A DNA stretch of 64,000 nt, taken from CAVTWS01 sp964390555 (GTDB lineage: Bacteria; Actinomycetota; Acidimicrobiia; Acidimicrobiales; SHLQ01). Location of the stretch: contig CAYMJU010000032.1 of assembly GCA_964390555.1 (NCBI GenBank), positions 62,001 through 126,000 on the forward strand, given 5' to 3'. Position numbers and translations under genes: made by a program. The notes under the pieces were generated by a model that saw nothing but the letters and a program-made list of their open reading frames with translations, ran no database searches and was not told where the DNA came from. Of this stretch, positions 1 through 8,325 are shown in pieces (the first letter of the stretch is position 1; each line of letters begins with the position of its first letter).

Positions 1-132
1 CGCGGCCCGCAGTTCGAGAGCTTGCCGTCGAAACGCCTCGGCGCCCGGTGGGAGCGGATCGGGAAGCGCCACGGGTTCCTCGCCGTCGAGCGCCGCCGAC
101 ACGCGGACCAACAGGAGATCGTGGTCAGACAT
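1..132 (-). CDS. Partial ORF directly after the ECF sigma factor, possible anti-sigma factor
   Basis: The first 44 codons of a gene that runs off the window edge. Its ATG lies 20 nt after the stop of the sigma factor gene, on the same strand, so the two are almost certainly co-transcribed. The visible N-terminus (MSDHDLLLVRVSAALDGEEP...) is acidic and carries no His/Cys zinc motif or membrane segment yet. Position right after an ECF sigma gene is where an anti-sigma factor is usually found, so that role is an inference from context only. The rest of the protein is outside the window. Confidence 0.5.
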   Translation of the reverse strand, partial: MSDHDLLLVRVSAALDGEEPVALPDPLPPGAEAFRRQALELRAA

Positions 133-152
133 GGCTCGCCTCATCCCGCTCG

Positions 153-725
153 TCACCCACGGCCCACCTCGCCCGGCTTGGAGGTGTCGTCCTGGCCGGC
201 ATCGAACCAGGCGACGAGGTCCCGACGCGCATGGAACACCCGGCTCTTCACCGTCCCTTCGGGAACGTTCAGGATCGACGCGACCTCGCGGTAGGTCATG
301 CCGAGCACCTCGACGAGAACGAACGGCTCGCGCAGCCGCGGCGACAGCGAGTCGAGCGCCGCCTGCAACTCGTGACGCTGCTCGGCGATCGAAGGCGCCC
401 GGCCCTCATCGGCGCGAAGCGCTCGCACGCGGAGGTGGCGGTCGCGCTGATCCCGCCGTCGTTGCGCCCGCATGTCGTCGATGGCCAAGTTGCGAGCGAT
501 GCGCAACAACCACGACGAGAACCGGGACTCGAACCGGTACCCCGGCAACCCGCGATAGGCGCGAACGAACGTGTCCTGAGCGAGCTCGGCGGCCCGCTCC
601 GGGTCACCGACGAGATGGCACAGGAACCGCCACACGTCGGTCTGGCAGTGCCGGACCAACTCGGCGAAGGCGTCGCGGTCGCCCGTCGCGGCAGCCTGCA
701 CGACGACCGGGTCGGGCTCGTCCAT
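153..725 (-). CDS. ECF-family RNA polymerase sigma factor
   Basis: A 190-residue group 4 (ECF) sigma-70 factor. Region 2 spans about residues 18-92, with the region 2.2-like stretch ELAQDTFVRAYRGL and the -10 binding helix SWLLRIARNLAIDDMR. Region 4 spans about 120-170 with the helix-turn-helix MTYREVASILNVPEGTVKSR. There is no region 1.1 or 3, as expected for ECF factors. The chosen ATG (MDEPDPVVV) follows a strong GGAGG ribosome site; an upstream in-frame start would add 11 residues without one. It sits between a membrane-anchored propeller gene and a probable anti-sigma gene, all on one strand, suggesting one envelope-responsive regulatory operon. The signal sensed cannot be read from the sequence. 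Confidence 0.93.
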   Translation of the reverse strand: MDEPDPVVVQAAATGDRDAFAELVRHCQTDVWRFLCHLVGDPERAAELAQDTFVRAYRGLPGYRFESRFSSWLLRIARNLAIDDMRAQRRRDQRDRHLRVRALRADEGRAPSIAEQRHELQAALDSLSPRLREPFVLVEVLGMTYREVASILNVPEGTVKSRVFHARRDLVAWFDAGQDDTSKPGEVGRG

Positions 726-795
726 CCGTCGCTCCCCTCCGCGGACAGCCTGCCCCATCGATCGCCAGCTGTCAGGCCGCCGTCACGGGGTCGGC

Positions 796-2217
796 TCAAC
801 AGGCGCATTTGAGAACTGAGCCCCACGTCAACAGAAAGCCCGGTGGTCCGGCGAAGGTGACGCCGCCCCCGTCGCCGGGCAGCGAGAACGTCGCCAGTGC
901 GAGCTGCCGAGCCGGGTCCCAGATCACCACCTGCCCGTTCAATGCCACGCGGAGCTGCGAACCGTCGGCGGTCACGTCGAGGTCGGTGATCGAACCGGCG
1001 GACGGATCCGCGGGGCTGATCGTCATGAGCGGCGTGGTCAAGTCGGGCGAGTAGCTCGTGACCCAGTAGGAGTCGCCGACGTACAGCACCCCGTCGTTGG
1101 TGACCGCAGCATGCACTTGCGGCGGGGTGTACCCCGGTCCGGGGACCGGCATCGACGCGACCCAGGTGTTCGACCGCACGGTCAGCGCTTCGAGGTCGAC
1201 GATGGCCACGTGTTGGGTAGACGGGTCGACGACGTACAGCGACCGGCCGTCGGGCGTGATCGTGAGGCTCACCGACTCCGGCGCCCCGGTCCCGATCGGT
1301 ACGGGGAGGAACACGCAGAACGACCAGTCCTCGGTGAGGCTCAACACGTGCACGAACGCCCAGCGCTCACCGCCGCCGGTCTCGGCACCGGCCGGGTCGA
1401 GCACCGGTGCATCACCTCTCGGGATCGTGTAGAGGGTGTACAGGAACTGATGGTCGGGCGCGAGGACCTGGGCTCGGGCCCGGCCCCGCATCTCGGGACC
1501 GAGCTCGACCTCGGGGCTGAACACGTCGGCCACCGTGCCGCTGGCCAGATCGAGACGGCGCACGAAGTAGCGGTCCGGGTCGAGCGGAGGCCAGAACTCG
1601 AGCAGGTACAGAGTCTGCTCGTCGAGCGTGAAGGTCTCGGGCTCGAAGTTCCCTTCGAGCTCATAGGTCGCCGGCTCGGGCCGGTCGCGCCAATACACGG
1701 TGAGCGACGTGGTCGCCCGCGACTCCGGTTCGTACAGTCCCGACGCCTGCCGCGGCGCCATGAGCACGGCGGCGTCGCCGTCCGGTGACACGTTCCTGAT
1801 CTCGAGATCGCCGGGCAGCGTGGCCGTCACCTCGGCCGCCCCGGTGGCGGGGTCGACCTGGGACAGTTCCGTGGCGACGCCGTCGGACTCCGCTTGGTAC
1901 AACGTCGAACCATCCGCGGACACCGCGCCGCCCTCGACGGTAAAGGTCGACACGCCCGAGACCGGGTCGAGGGCCGAGACGGATCCCTCGGCATCGCTCA
2001 CCAGCACGAGGGGTGACGGACCGTCGTCGTCGACGAGTGAGGCAATCGTCGCGCCCGCCACCGCCAGCGCGGCGACCAGCGCGACAACTACAAGCCCGGC
2101 TCGGGGCTCGGTCCGGCGCGGCTGATCCCGGTCGCCGGTCGACACCAGTCGACCCAGATCAGTTGCCTTGTCGAAGGCGACCTCGATGTCTTCGGGAGGG
2201 TTCAGGAGTGCCGTCAT
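796..2217 (-). CDS. Membrane-anchored beta-propeller-like protein, upstream of ECF sigma factor
   Basis: A 473-residue protein of unknown function. The N-terminal 40 residues are cytoplasmic-like, followed by one hydrophobic segment (GLVVVALVAALAVAGATIAS, about residues 40-60). The long C-terminal part is rich in repeated motifs such as LVLVSDAEGSVSALDPVSG and SLYVVDPSTQHVAIVDLEAL, typical of WD40/YVTN-like propellers that face outward. It ends in CAC, an unusual Cys-x-Cys tail. It lies 70 nt upstream of the sigma factor on the same strand, so a role as an extracytoplasmic sensor or target of that sigma factor is a reasonable inference. The start was chosen because homology-like sequence begins at MTALLNPPED; the longer frame upstream overlaps the divergent sulfurtransferase gene. 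Confidence 0.75.
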   Translation of the reverse strand: MTALLNPPEDIEVAFDKATDLGRLVSTGDRDQPRRTEPRAGLVVVALVAALAVAGATIASLVDDDGPSPLVLVSDAEGSVSALDPVSGVSTFTVEGGAVSADGSTLYQAESDGVATELSQVDPATGAAEVTATLPGDLEIRNVSPDGDAAVLMAPRQASGLYEPESRATTSLTVYWRDRPEPATYELEGNFEPETFTLDEQTLYLLEFWPPLDPDRYFVRRLDLASGTVADVFSPEVELGPEMRGRARAQVLAPDHQFLYTLYTIPRGDAPVLDPAGAETGGGERWAFVHVLSLTEDWSFCVFLPVPIGTGAPESVSLTITPDGRSLYVVDPSTQHVAIVDLEALTVRSNTWVASMPVPGPGYTPPQVHAAVTNDGVLYVGDSYWVTSYSPDLTTPLMTISPADPSAGSITDLDVTADGSQLRVALNGQVVIWDPARQLALATFSLPGDGGGVTFAGPPGFLLTWGSVLKCAC

Positions 2218-2256
2218 GTCCAACCAGACGATCGAACCATCCCGATGGTTCTCGCC

Positions 2257-2262
2257 TAACGT
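2257..2262 (+). promoter_or_regulatory. Candidate leaderless -10 (TAACGT) for sulfurtransferase
   Basis: TAACGT ends 8 nt before the ATG of the sulfurtransferase gene and no ribosome site lies between. This matches the spacing seen before many other genes in the window. Confidence 0.4.
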
Positions 2263-2270
2263 TCGCGGCA

Positions 2271-3116
2271 ATGTCGCCGTCTCTTCCCGGGCCGCTCGTC
2301 GATGGTCCATGGTTGGTCGACCATCTCGACGACGTCGCGGCCCGACGGCTGGTCGTCGTCGACTCCCGCTGGTACCTCGACGGTCGCAGCGGACGGGCGG
2401 CGTACGGGGAAGGACACCTACCTGGTGCCCGATGGGTCGACCTCGATACCGAACTCGCCGCACCTTCGGGGCCCGTCGTCGGCCGTCATCCCCTGCCTGA
2501 GCCTGCGGTGTTCGCGGGCGCCATGCGCCGCGTGGGTGTCGACGCGGGAACGCCGGTCGTCGTCTACGACGACCAGCACGGGGCGGTCGCCGCGCGGTTG
2601 TGGTGGATGCTCGACGCGCTCGGTCACCCCGCGGCGGTGCTCGACGGCGGCATGGCCGCGTGGCCGGGCCTTCTGACGACTGACCTGCCGGCCGTCGTCA
2701 CCGGCGACTTCGAGGAACGATCGTGGCCCACCGATCGGCTGGCGACGGCCGACGAGCTGATGACCGGCTCGGCGACGGTCATCGACGCCAGAGCACGCGC
2801 CCGCTACACGGGCGAGGACACATCGATCGATGCTCGGGCCGGACACGTGCCGGGCGCGCGGAACGTGCCGTGGGCCGAACTGGTCGACCCCGGGATCGGG
2901 ACGATGCGCGGCTCCGCCGAGCTCGCGGAGGTGTTCGAAGCCGTCGGCGTCACCGCTGGCACCCCGGTGATCGCCTACTGCGGGTCGGGAGTCACCGCAT
3001 GTTTCGACCTGCTGGCGCTTCGCTCCCTCGGGGTGACCGATGCCCGCCTGTACCCGGCGAGCTGGTCCGGATGGGCAACCGACCCCACCCGCCCCGCCGC
3101 GCTCGGCGACACCTGA
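2271..3116 (+). CDS. Sulfurtransferase with two rhodanese domains (thiosulfate/3-mercaptopyruvate type)
   Basis: A 281-residue two-domain rhodanese. The N-terminal domain (about 5-140) is the catalytically silent structural repeat; the C-terminal domain (about 155-281) carries the active-site loop CGSGVTAC with the persulfide-forming cysteine at about residue 237. That loop, CGSGVT, resembles 3-mercaptopyruvate sulfurtransferases (SseA) more than classic thiosulfate rhodaneses (CRKGVT). It moves sulfane sulfur from a donor to cyanide or thiol acceptors in the cytoplasm. The start used is the ATG at MSPSLPGPLVDGPWLV, where family similarity begins. Divergent from the propeller gene, with 53 nt between the two starts. 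Confidence 0.92.
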   Translation: MSPSLPGPLVDGPWLVDHLDDVAARRLVVVDSRWYLDGRSGRAAYGEGHLPGARWVDLDTELAAPSGPVVGRHPLPEPAVFAGAMRRVGVDAGTPVVVYDDQHGAVAARLWWMLDALGHPAAVLDGGMAAWPGLLTTDLPAVVTGDFEERSWPTDRLATADELMTGSATVIDARARARYTGEDTSIDARAGHVPGARNVPWAELVDPGIGTMRGSAELAEVFEAVGVTAGTPVIAYCGSGVTACFDLLALRSLGVTDARLYPASWSGWATDPTRPAALGDT

Positions 3117-3173
3117 ACGCATTCGTCGCAGTTACCCGGGGGCGAGACCAGAGCTACCGCGAGACCGCCAGAG

Positions 3174-5531
3174 TCACAGCGCGAACCAACCGACGAGGTC
3201 GGTGACGAGGTGAACGTTGCCGGTGTTGTTGTAGAGCGACACCTTGCCGTCGGCGCCGACTTTGGCGATCACCAGGTTGGGTACGTCCTGGCCGACCTGG
3301 GTGTTGAGGCTCGAGGCATTCGGCCGGCCCTCCCCGGTCGGCCACACGGTTACGAACGAGCGGGCGGTGGCCTGCGTCGACGTGACGTTGAGGGCGACGG
3401 CCGCGACCCCCGACGCCGGCGCACCACCGACGCCGACGACCTGGAGGTCGAACGAACGGCCCGCGCCGAGGGGGATACCGAACCCCTCGCGGGTGTCGAA
3501 CAGTCGAGCGGGCGTGAGGGGCGTGTAGCCCGAGCCGTTGGCGAAGTACCCGACGACGTCGGCCACCAGGTGAACACTGCCCGAGGCGTTGAACAGCGAC
3601 ACCTTGCCGCCGGTACCGACCTTGGCTATGACCAGGTTCGGGACGTCTTCACCGACCTGGGTGTTGAGGCTCGACGCCGTCGGTCGGCTCTCTCCGGTCG
3701 GCCACACGGTCACGTAGGAGCGATTGGACGCCTCGGTCGAGGTCACGTTCAAGACCACGGCACCGACGCCCGAGCCGGGCACGCCGCCGACGCCGAGCAC
3801 GCCCAGGTCGACCTGGCCGCCGGGACCGAGCGCAGCGGGCGCCGGGAGACCGGTTCCGTCGCGGGTATCGAGCACGCGAGCCGGGGTCAGCGGCGTACAG
3901 CCCTGACCGGTCGGGAACCAGCCCACGGCGTCCGCGATGAGGTGGACCGATCCGGCGTTGTTGAACATCGACACCTTGCCGTTGGCGCCGACCTTGGCGA
4001 TCACCAGGTTCGGCACGTCCTCGCCGACCTGGGTGTTCAGGCTCGACGCCCGTGGCCGCTCCTCGCCGGTCGGCCAGACCGTCACGAACGACGGGTGCGT
4101 CGCCTGGGTCGACGTCACGTTGAGCACGACAGCACCGACCCCCGATGCCGGGGTCCCGGCGATGCCGAGCACGGTGACGTCGATCGACGACTGTCCGGCC
4201 AGCGGACCGACAGGAGCCCCGGTGCCGTCACGAGTGTCGAGCACCCGGTTCGGTGACAGCGGCGCGTAGCCCCCGGTGTAGGCGAGCACGGGCGGGACGT
4301 TGCCACCACCGCTCGCGGCCTGGAAGAGGTCGAGCTTGGTGTGCGTCGCGCCGAGGATCGCCGAGTCGTCACCACCGAGCCACGTGCCGAGCAACGTTGC
4401 GTACACGGATCGGAAGTCGACGTGGTGCTCGAGATCGCCTCGTTGGTCGAGAGCGCTGACCGACGGGTAGAGGCCGTGATGGCCTCCCCGCACCTGAGAC
4501 CCGACGACGAGCAACGTGTTCGCGGTGCCGTGGTCGGTGCCGCCGCCATCATTGGCCTCGACCCGGCGACCGAACTCGCTGAAGACGAACAGCGTCACTC
4601 GATCACGGAACTGCGGCGACAGGCTGTTGAAGAACAGTTCGATGGATTGGTCGAGCTCGGTCAGCAGATCGCGGTGGGTACCGTCCTGGGCGTCGTGGGT
4701 GTCGTACCCGCCCTGTTCGACGCCGAGGACACGGACGCCGATGTCGGTGTTGATGAGCTGAGCACAGATCTGGAGGTTCCGCGGCAGGTGCCCATCGGTG
4801 AGGTTCTGGAAAGCGGGTTGCACCTGGGCCGCGACCGCGGTCGCGACACCGGTGGTCGACGCCACCCGGTTGGCCCATTGCCCCTTCCCGAAATCGTCCT
4901 GGCCCATGGCCTCGATGGTGGCGTAGAGACCCTGCTCCCACGGCTCGTCGCGGTCGGCGCCGAGCAACGATCCCGACGACGGCAGGGCGATCGCGGTCGT
5001 CTGGGCTCCCTTGAGGTACAGCGGCACGCTTCCCCACGACACGTGAACTCCGGCCAGGTCGTCCATGGCGAGGGCATCGAGGTAGCGGCCGAGCCACCCG
5101 GTCGTCGGTGGCAAGTTGCCCGGTCGCCCGCCCATCCACCGGGCCGCGGACGTGAAGTGGCTGTGGTCGTCGAGAGGGTCACCGACCCCGTGGACCAACG
5201 CCACGTCGCCGGCGTTGAACCGGCTGTGGAGGAGCGGCAGGTTCGGGTGCAGGTACAGCCCGCCGCCGACTGGCCTCCCCGTCGCCGGGCTCACGGCGAG
5301 GGGTCCCCGCAAGCTTTGGTAGACGCCGTTCTCGGCTGGGGCCACCGTGTTCAGACCGTCGTTGCCGCCCGACAGGAAGACGTTGACGAGGATCCGCTCG
5401 GTCGGACCGAGTGGCGGGCCGGCGAGGGCGTGGCCGCGAAACCAGCCCGGGTCGACGAGCGCGGCGCCGCCGAGGGCTATGGCGCCCTGCAGGAACGAGC
5501 GGCGGGCGAAGGCGGAAGGTAAGTGGGCCAT
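3174..5531 (-). CDS. DUF1501 family Tat-exported protein with three C-terminal RVLDTR repeats
   Basis: A 785-residue exported protein. The N-terminus has a twin-arginine signal (ARRSFLQGAIALGGAAL). The DUF1501 domain (alkaline-phosphatase-like fold, about residues 30-420) includes FLSGGNDGLNT and FVFSEFGRR. The last 360 residues are three tandem repeats of about 115 residues, each starting with (R)VLDTRDG and containing SSLNTQVGxDVPNLVIAKVG and VGWF; these repeats are common in secreted proteins of Acidimicrobiia and probably bind surface or matrix components. Start is the ATG after GAGAGGA. It follows the DUF1800 gene by 13 nt; DUF1800/DUF1501 pairs are a widespread operon of unknown biochemical role. 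Confidence 0.92.
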   Translation of the reverse strand: MAHLPSAFARRSFLQGAIALGGAALVDPGWFRGHALAGPPLGPTERILVNVFLSGGNDGLNTVAPAENGVYQSLRGPLAVSPATGRPVGGGLYLHPNLPLLHSRFNAGDVALVHGVGDPLDDHSHFTSAARWMGGRPGNLPPTTGWLGRYLDALAMDDLAGVHVSWGSVPLYLKGAQTTAIALPSSGSLLGADRDEPWEQGLYATIEAMGQDDFGKGQWANRVASTTGVATAVAAQVQPAFQNLTDGHLPRNLQICAQLINTDIGVRVLGVEQGGYDTHDAQDGTHRDLLTELDQSIELFFNSLSPQFRDRVTLFVFSEFGRRVEANDGGGTDHGTANTLLVVGSQVRGGHHGLYPSVSALDQRGDLEHHVDFRSVYATLLGTWLGGDDSAILGATHTKLDLFQAASGGGNVPPVLAYTGGYAPLSPNRVLDTRDGTGAPVGPLAGQSSIDVTVLGIAGTPASGVGAVVLNVTSTQATHPSFVTVWPTGEERPRASSLNTQVGEDVPNLVIAKVGANGKVSMFNNAGSVHLIADAVGWFPTGQGCTPLTPARVLDTRDGTGLPAPAALGPGGQVDLGVLGVGGVPGSGVGAVVLNVTSTEASNRSYVTVWPTGESRPTASSLNTQVGEDVPNLVIAKVGTGGKVSLFNASGSVHLVADVVGYFANGSGYTPLTPARLFDTREGFGIPLGAGRSFDLQVVGVGGAPASGVAAVALNVTSTQATARSFVTVWPTGEGRPNASSLNTQVGQDVPNLVIAKVGADGKVSLYNNTGNVHLVTDLVGWFAL

Positions 5532-5544
5532 GATCGTTGTCCTC

Positions 5545-6900
5545 TCACGCCACCTGGAAGTCGGGGGATAGCGCCCCGAGGACGACGCCATAGGGCTGGA
5601 TGGACCACGAGTACTGCTGTCGAGACGTCAACCACCACGCCTCGAACCGTGTCCGGGTCGCGGCCGACGGCTCGTTGACGCCGAAGTCGTCGAACATCCG
5701 GTTGACGGCTGTGGTCGCGGACCCTTGTGTCGCGGTGCCGGCCGAGAGTCCGTCGAAAAATCCGTAGTCGTCTGCTCGCCACCCGAGGTGTCCGGCGAAG
5801 GCCCCGCGCGCCCACGAATTGGCGGTCGATATCCAAAAGCCGTTCTGCGGCCATCCGGCGACGCTCGGCGGGTCGAAGGGAGCCATCCCCATCTCCGAGA
5901 GCTGGTAGTGGACGTGCTCCGACGACGCGATACGGGTCCGCCGGAGGGCGCTGACCACGAACTCGATCGGGTTCTTCACCAGCTGGTACCGGCTGGCGGC
6001 ATCCCAGAACTCGTCGCGCATCAGCACCGCCTCGACGAGGACACCGATGTCCCAGTTGGCGGCGATGAACGAGTCGGCGAGTTGGTTCACCGCGGCGTCA
6101 CTCGGCGTGATGTGGATGAAGTACTTGAAGAGCTTGCGGGCGATGAACCGGGCAGTCAGCAGTCCCCGCGCACCGGTGCAGAGCTCGGTGATCGTGCTGT
6201 TGCCACCCGCCAGTCCGGTGCCGTCCCAGTTGCCGGTGATTCCGAAGAGGGTCTTCTGGCCGTGGTCGTGATCCTCGCTGTGGAATTCGAAGTCGATGTC
6301 GTAGAAGACCCCGTTCCAGCCGACCACGTTGTACCCGGTCCACGCCCGAGCCATCGCCACCACGTCAGCCTCGGTGAAGTTGCCGACGCCGATGGTGTAC
6401 AGCTCCATCAGTTCCCGGGCGAAGTTCTCCTGGATGCCGCTGGCCACGTTCGACTCGTTGTCGAGGGCGACGAGCATCGCCGAGCCGAGCGACACCTGGG
6501 TCAACAGGGTGGGGAAATGACCGAGGGCGTGAGTCCGGAAGAGATCGAACTGGTTCCGCATGGCGGGCCAGTCGCCGACCTTCTCGAACGAACATGCGAA
6601 GTGGCTGTGCCAGAAGAGGATCATCTTCTCGACGAGCGGCGCTGGCGTGGTGATCATGCGATCGACCCACCATCTGGTCGTGTTCACCCAGTCGAGCCAG
6701 TCCCCTTCGACGCTCGGGGCTGGGTAGGCGACGGCGGGTGGAGCCTGTCCCATCACGTAGTCGACCGCTTGCTGGCGGCTCAGGGCTGTCAGATGGATGA
6801 TGCGCCACGGGTCCGACGCTGCGGACTCTCCGGTGAGCAGGCGCCGCTCCCCGAATCCGGTACGTCGAAGCAGGTGCGCCGCTTCCGCGGTGGTGACCAT
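5545..6900 (-). CDS. DUF1800 family protein
   Basis: A 451-residue DUF1800 protein. The family signature is clear at the N-terminus (AAHLLRRTGFG), with the conserved LFWHSHFACS and NFARELMELYTIGVGNFTEADV segments near residues 90-170 and MGMAPFDPPSVAGWPQNGFW near the C-terminus. No obvious signal peptide is present, as is frequent in this family. The ATG is preceded by AAGGGGAG at proper spacing. It is the first gene of a two-gene unit with the DUF1501 exoprotein. Function is unknown; the pairing suggests they act on or make up the same surface structure. Confidence 0.92.
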   Translation of the reverse strand: MVTTAEAAHLLRRTGFGERRLLTGESAASDPWRIIHLTALSRQQAVDYVMGQAPPAVAYPAPSVEGDWLDWVNTTRWWVDRMITTPAPLVEKMILFWHSHFACSFEKVGDWPAMRNQFDLFRTHALGHFPTLLTQVSLGSAMLVALDNESNVASGIQENFARELMELYTIGVGNFTEADVVAMARAWTGYNVVGWNGVFYDIDFEFHSEDHDHGQKTLFGITGNWDGTGLAGGNSTITELCTGARGLLTARFIARKLFKYFIHITPSDAAVNQLADSFIAANWDIGVLVEAVLMRDEFWDAASRYQLVKNPIEFVVSALRRTRIASSEHVHYQLSEMGMAPFDPPSVAGWPQNGFWISTANSWARGAFAGHLGWRADDYGFFDGLSAGTATQGSATTAVNRMFDDFGVNEPSAATRTRFEAWWLTSRQQYSWSIQPYGVVLGALSPDFQVA

Positions 6901-7043
6901 CGATCTCCCCTTGCTGTGAGGCCGCGCTCGACGGGCGATCGCTCACCCGCTTGCCCGCCGGACTGGGTCCGGCGATTCACCCGCATGAGTCATCGGCACC
7001 ACGGGGGCGGACCTTGAGCACTACAGGGGGGGCTTTGCGTCTC

Positions 7044-7049
7044 TACACT
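7044..7049 (+). promoter_or_regulatory. Candidate leaderless -10 (TACACT) for P450
   Basis: TACACT ends 7 nt before the P450 ATG, so the transcript would start at or next to the start codon. The 156-nt intergenic stretch upstream shows no other clear element. Confidence 0.5.
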
Positions 7050-7056
7050 CCGCCTC

Positions 7057-8316
7057 ATGGCATCGCGCAACGCACCCCTGGCCGGTATCGATCTGCTCGA
7101 CATGGACCGCTTCGTGCGGGGCGAGCACCACGAGATGTTCCGCCGACTCCGGTCCGAGTCACCGGTGTACTGGCACGCCGGGCCCGGGGCGGACGGGTTC
7201 TGGAACGTGACCAAGCACGCTGACCTGATCGAGGTGAACCGCGACGCGGTGACGTTCTCCTCCGAGGTCGGCGGGATCAGCATCTTCGACTTCGACCAGC
7301 ACGAGGGCACGGGCGGTGGGATGGACCCGCGCGGCCTGATGATGCTGTACATGGATCCGCCGCGACACACGCGCTACCGGCTCCTCGTGAACAAGGGCTT
7401 CACGCCTCGCATGATCGGGTTGATCGAGCAGTACCTGCGGCACCGATCCACGCTGATCATCGACAACGTGATCGAGAGCGGTTCCATCGACTTCGTCGAC
7501 GACGTGGCGTCAGAACTGCCGCTTCAAGCCATCGCCGAGATCATGGGCGTCCCCCAGGAGGATCGGCGGCTGTTGTTCGAGTGGTCCAACGCCATGATCG
7601 GCGCCGACGACCCCGAGTACCAGAACGAGGACAACGGCCTGGCGGTCATGCAGCTTTACGCCTACGTGAACGAGTTGGCCAAGGCGCGCGCCGCCGATCC
7701 CCGCGACGACATCGTCACCAAGCTGATCAACTCCGAGGTCGAAGGCGACAAGCTGTCCGAGATCGAGTTCGACATGTTCATGATGCTGTTGACGGTGGCC
7801 GGCAACGAGACGACCCGCAACACCACATCCCACGGAATGCACGCCCTTCTCACCAACCCCGACCAACTCGAATGGCTGATGGCCGATATCGACGGCCGGC
7901 TCGACTCGGCGATCGAGGAGATCCTGCGGTGGGCGTCGCCGGTGCTTCACTTCCGGCGAACGGCGACGGCCGATGCCGAGATTCGTGGGGTACCGATCTC
8001 GGCGGGCGACAAGGTCGTGATGTGGCACATCTCGGCCAACCGCGACGAGGAGGTGTTCGTCGATCCCTACGAGTTCCGGCTCGACCGGTCGCCGAACGAC
8101 CACATCGCGTTCGGCGGCGGTGGGCCGCACTTCTGCCTGGGAGCCAACCTGGCGCGCATGGAGCTGCGGCTGATCTTCCACGAGATCCTCACCCGGATCC
8201 CCGACATGACGCTCGCTGGCGAGCCCAAGTACCTGCGATCCAACTTCATCGGCGGCATCAAGCACATGCCGGTGCGGTTCGCGCCGGGCGCGAGAGCCGA
8301 GCCGGTGCCCGTCTGA
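7057..8316 (+). CDS. Cytochrome P450 (CYP125/CYP142-like)
   Basis: A 419-residue soluble bacterial P450. Diagnostic motifs are the I-helix AGNETTRN (oxygen activation), the K-helix EEILRW (ExxR) and the heme loop FGGGGPHFCLGANLAR with the thiolate cysteine. The sequence MDPPRHTRYRLLVNKGFTPRM resembles the steroid side-chain hydroxylase group (CYP125/142), so a sterol, steroid or terpenoid substrate is likely but not proven. Electrons would come from a ferredoxin system not found here. It is convergent with the selenoprotein-like thioredoxin gene, 9 nt apart, and a paralogous P450 is encoded near 53-54 kb. Confidence 0.95.
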   Translation: MASRNAPLAGIDLLDMDRFVRGEHHEMFRRLRSESPVYWHAGPGADGFWNVTKHADLIEVNRDAVTFSSEVGGISIFDFDQHEGTGGGMDPRGLMMLYMDPPRHTRYRLLVNKGFTPRMIGLIEQYLRHRSTLIIDNVIESGSIDFVDDVASELPLQAIAEIMGVPQEDRRLLFEWSNAMIGADDPEYQNEDNGLAVMQLYAYVNELAKARAADPRDDIVTKLINSEVEGDKLSEIEFDMFMMLLTVAGNETTRNTTSHGMHALLTNPDQLEWLMADIDGRLDSAIEEILRWASPVLHFRRTATADAEIRGVPISAGDKVVMWHISANRDEEVFVDPYEFRLDRSPNDHIAFGGGGPHFCLGANLARMELRLIFHEILTRIPDMTLAGEPKYLRSNFIGGIKHMPVRFAPGARAEPVPV

Positions 8317-8325
8317 CCCGCGCGA

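Noticed and set aside
524..535. GGACTCGAACC, resembling a tRNA T-loop on the minus strand
   Set aside because: It lies inside the conserved ECF sigma factor region 2 coding sequence and no acceptor or anticodon stem can be drawn around it.
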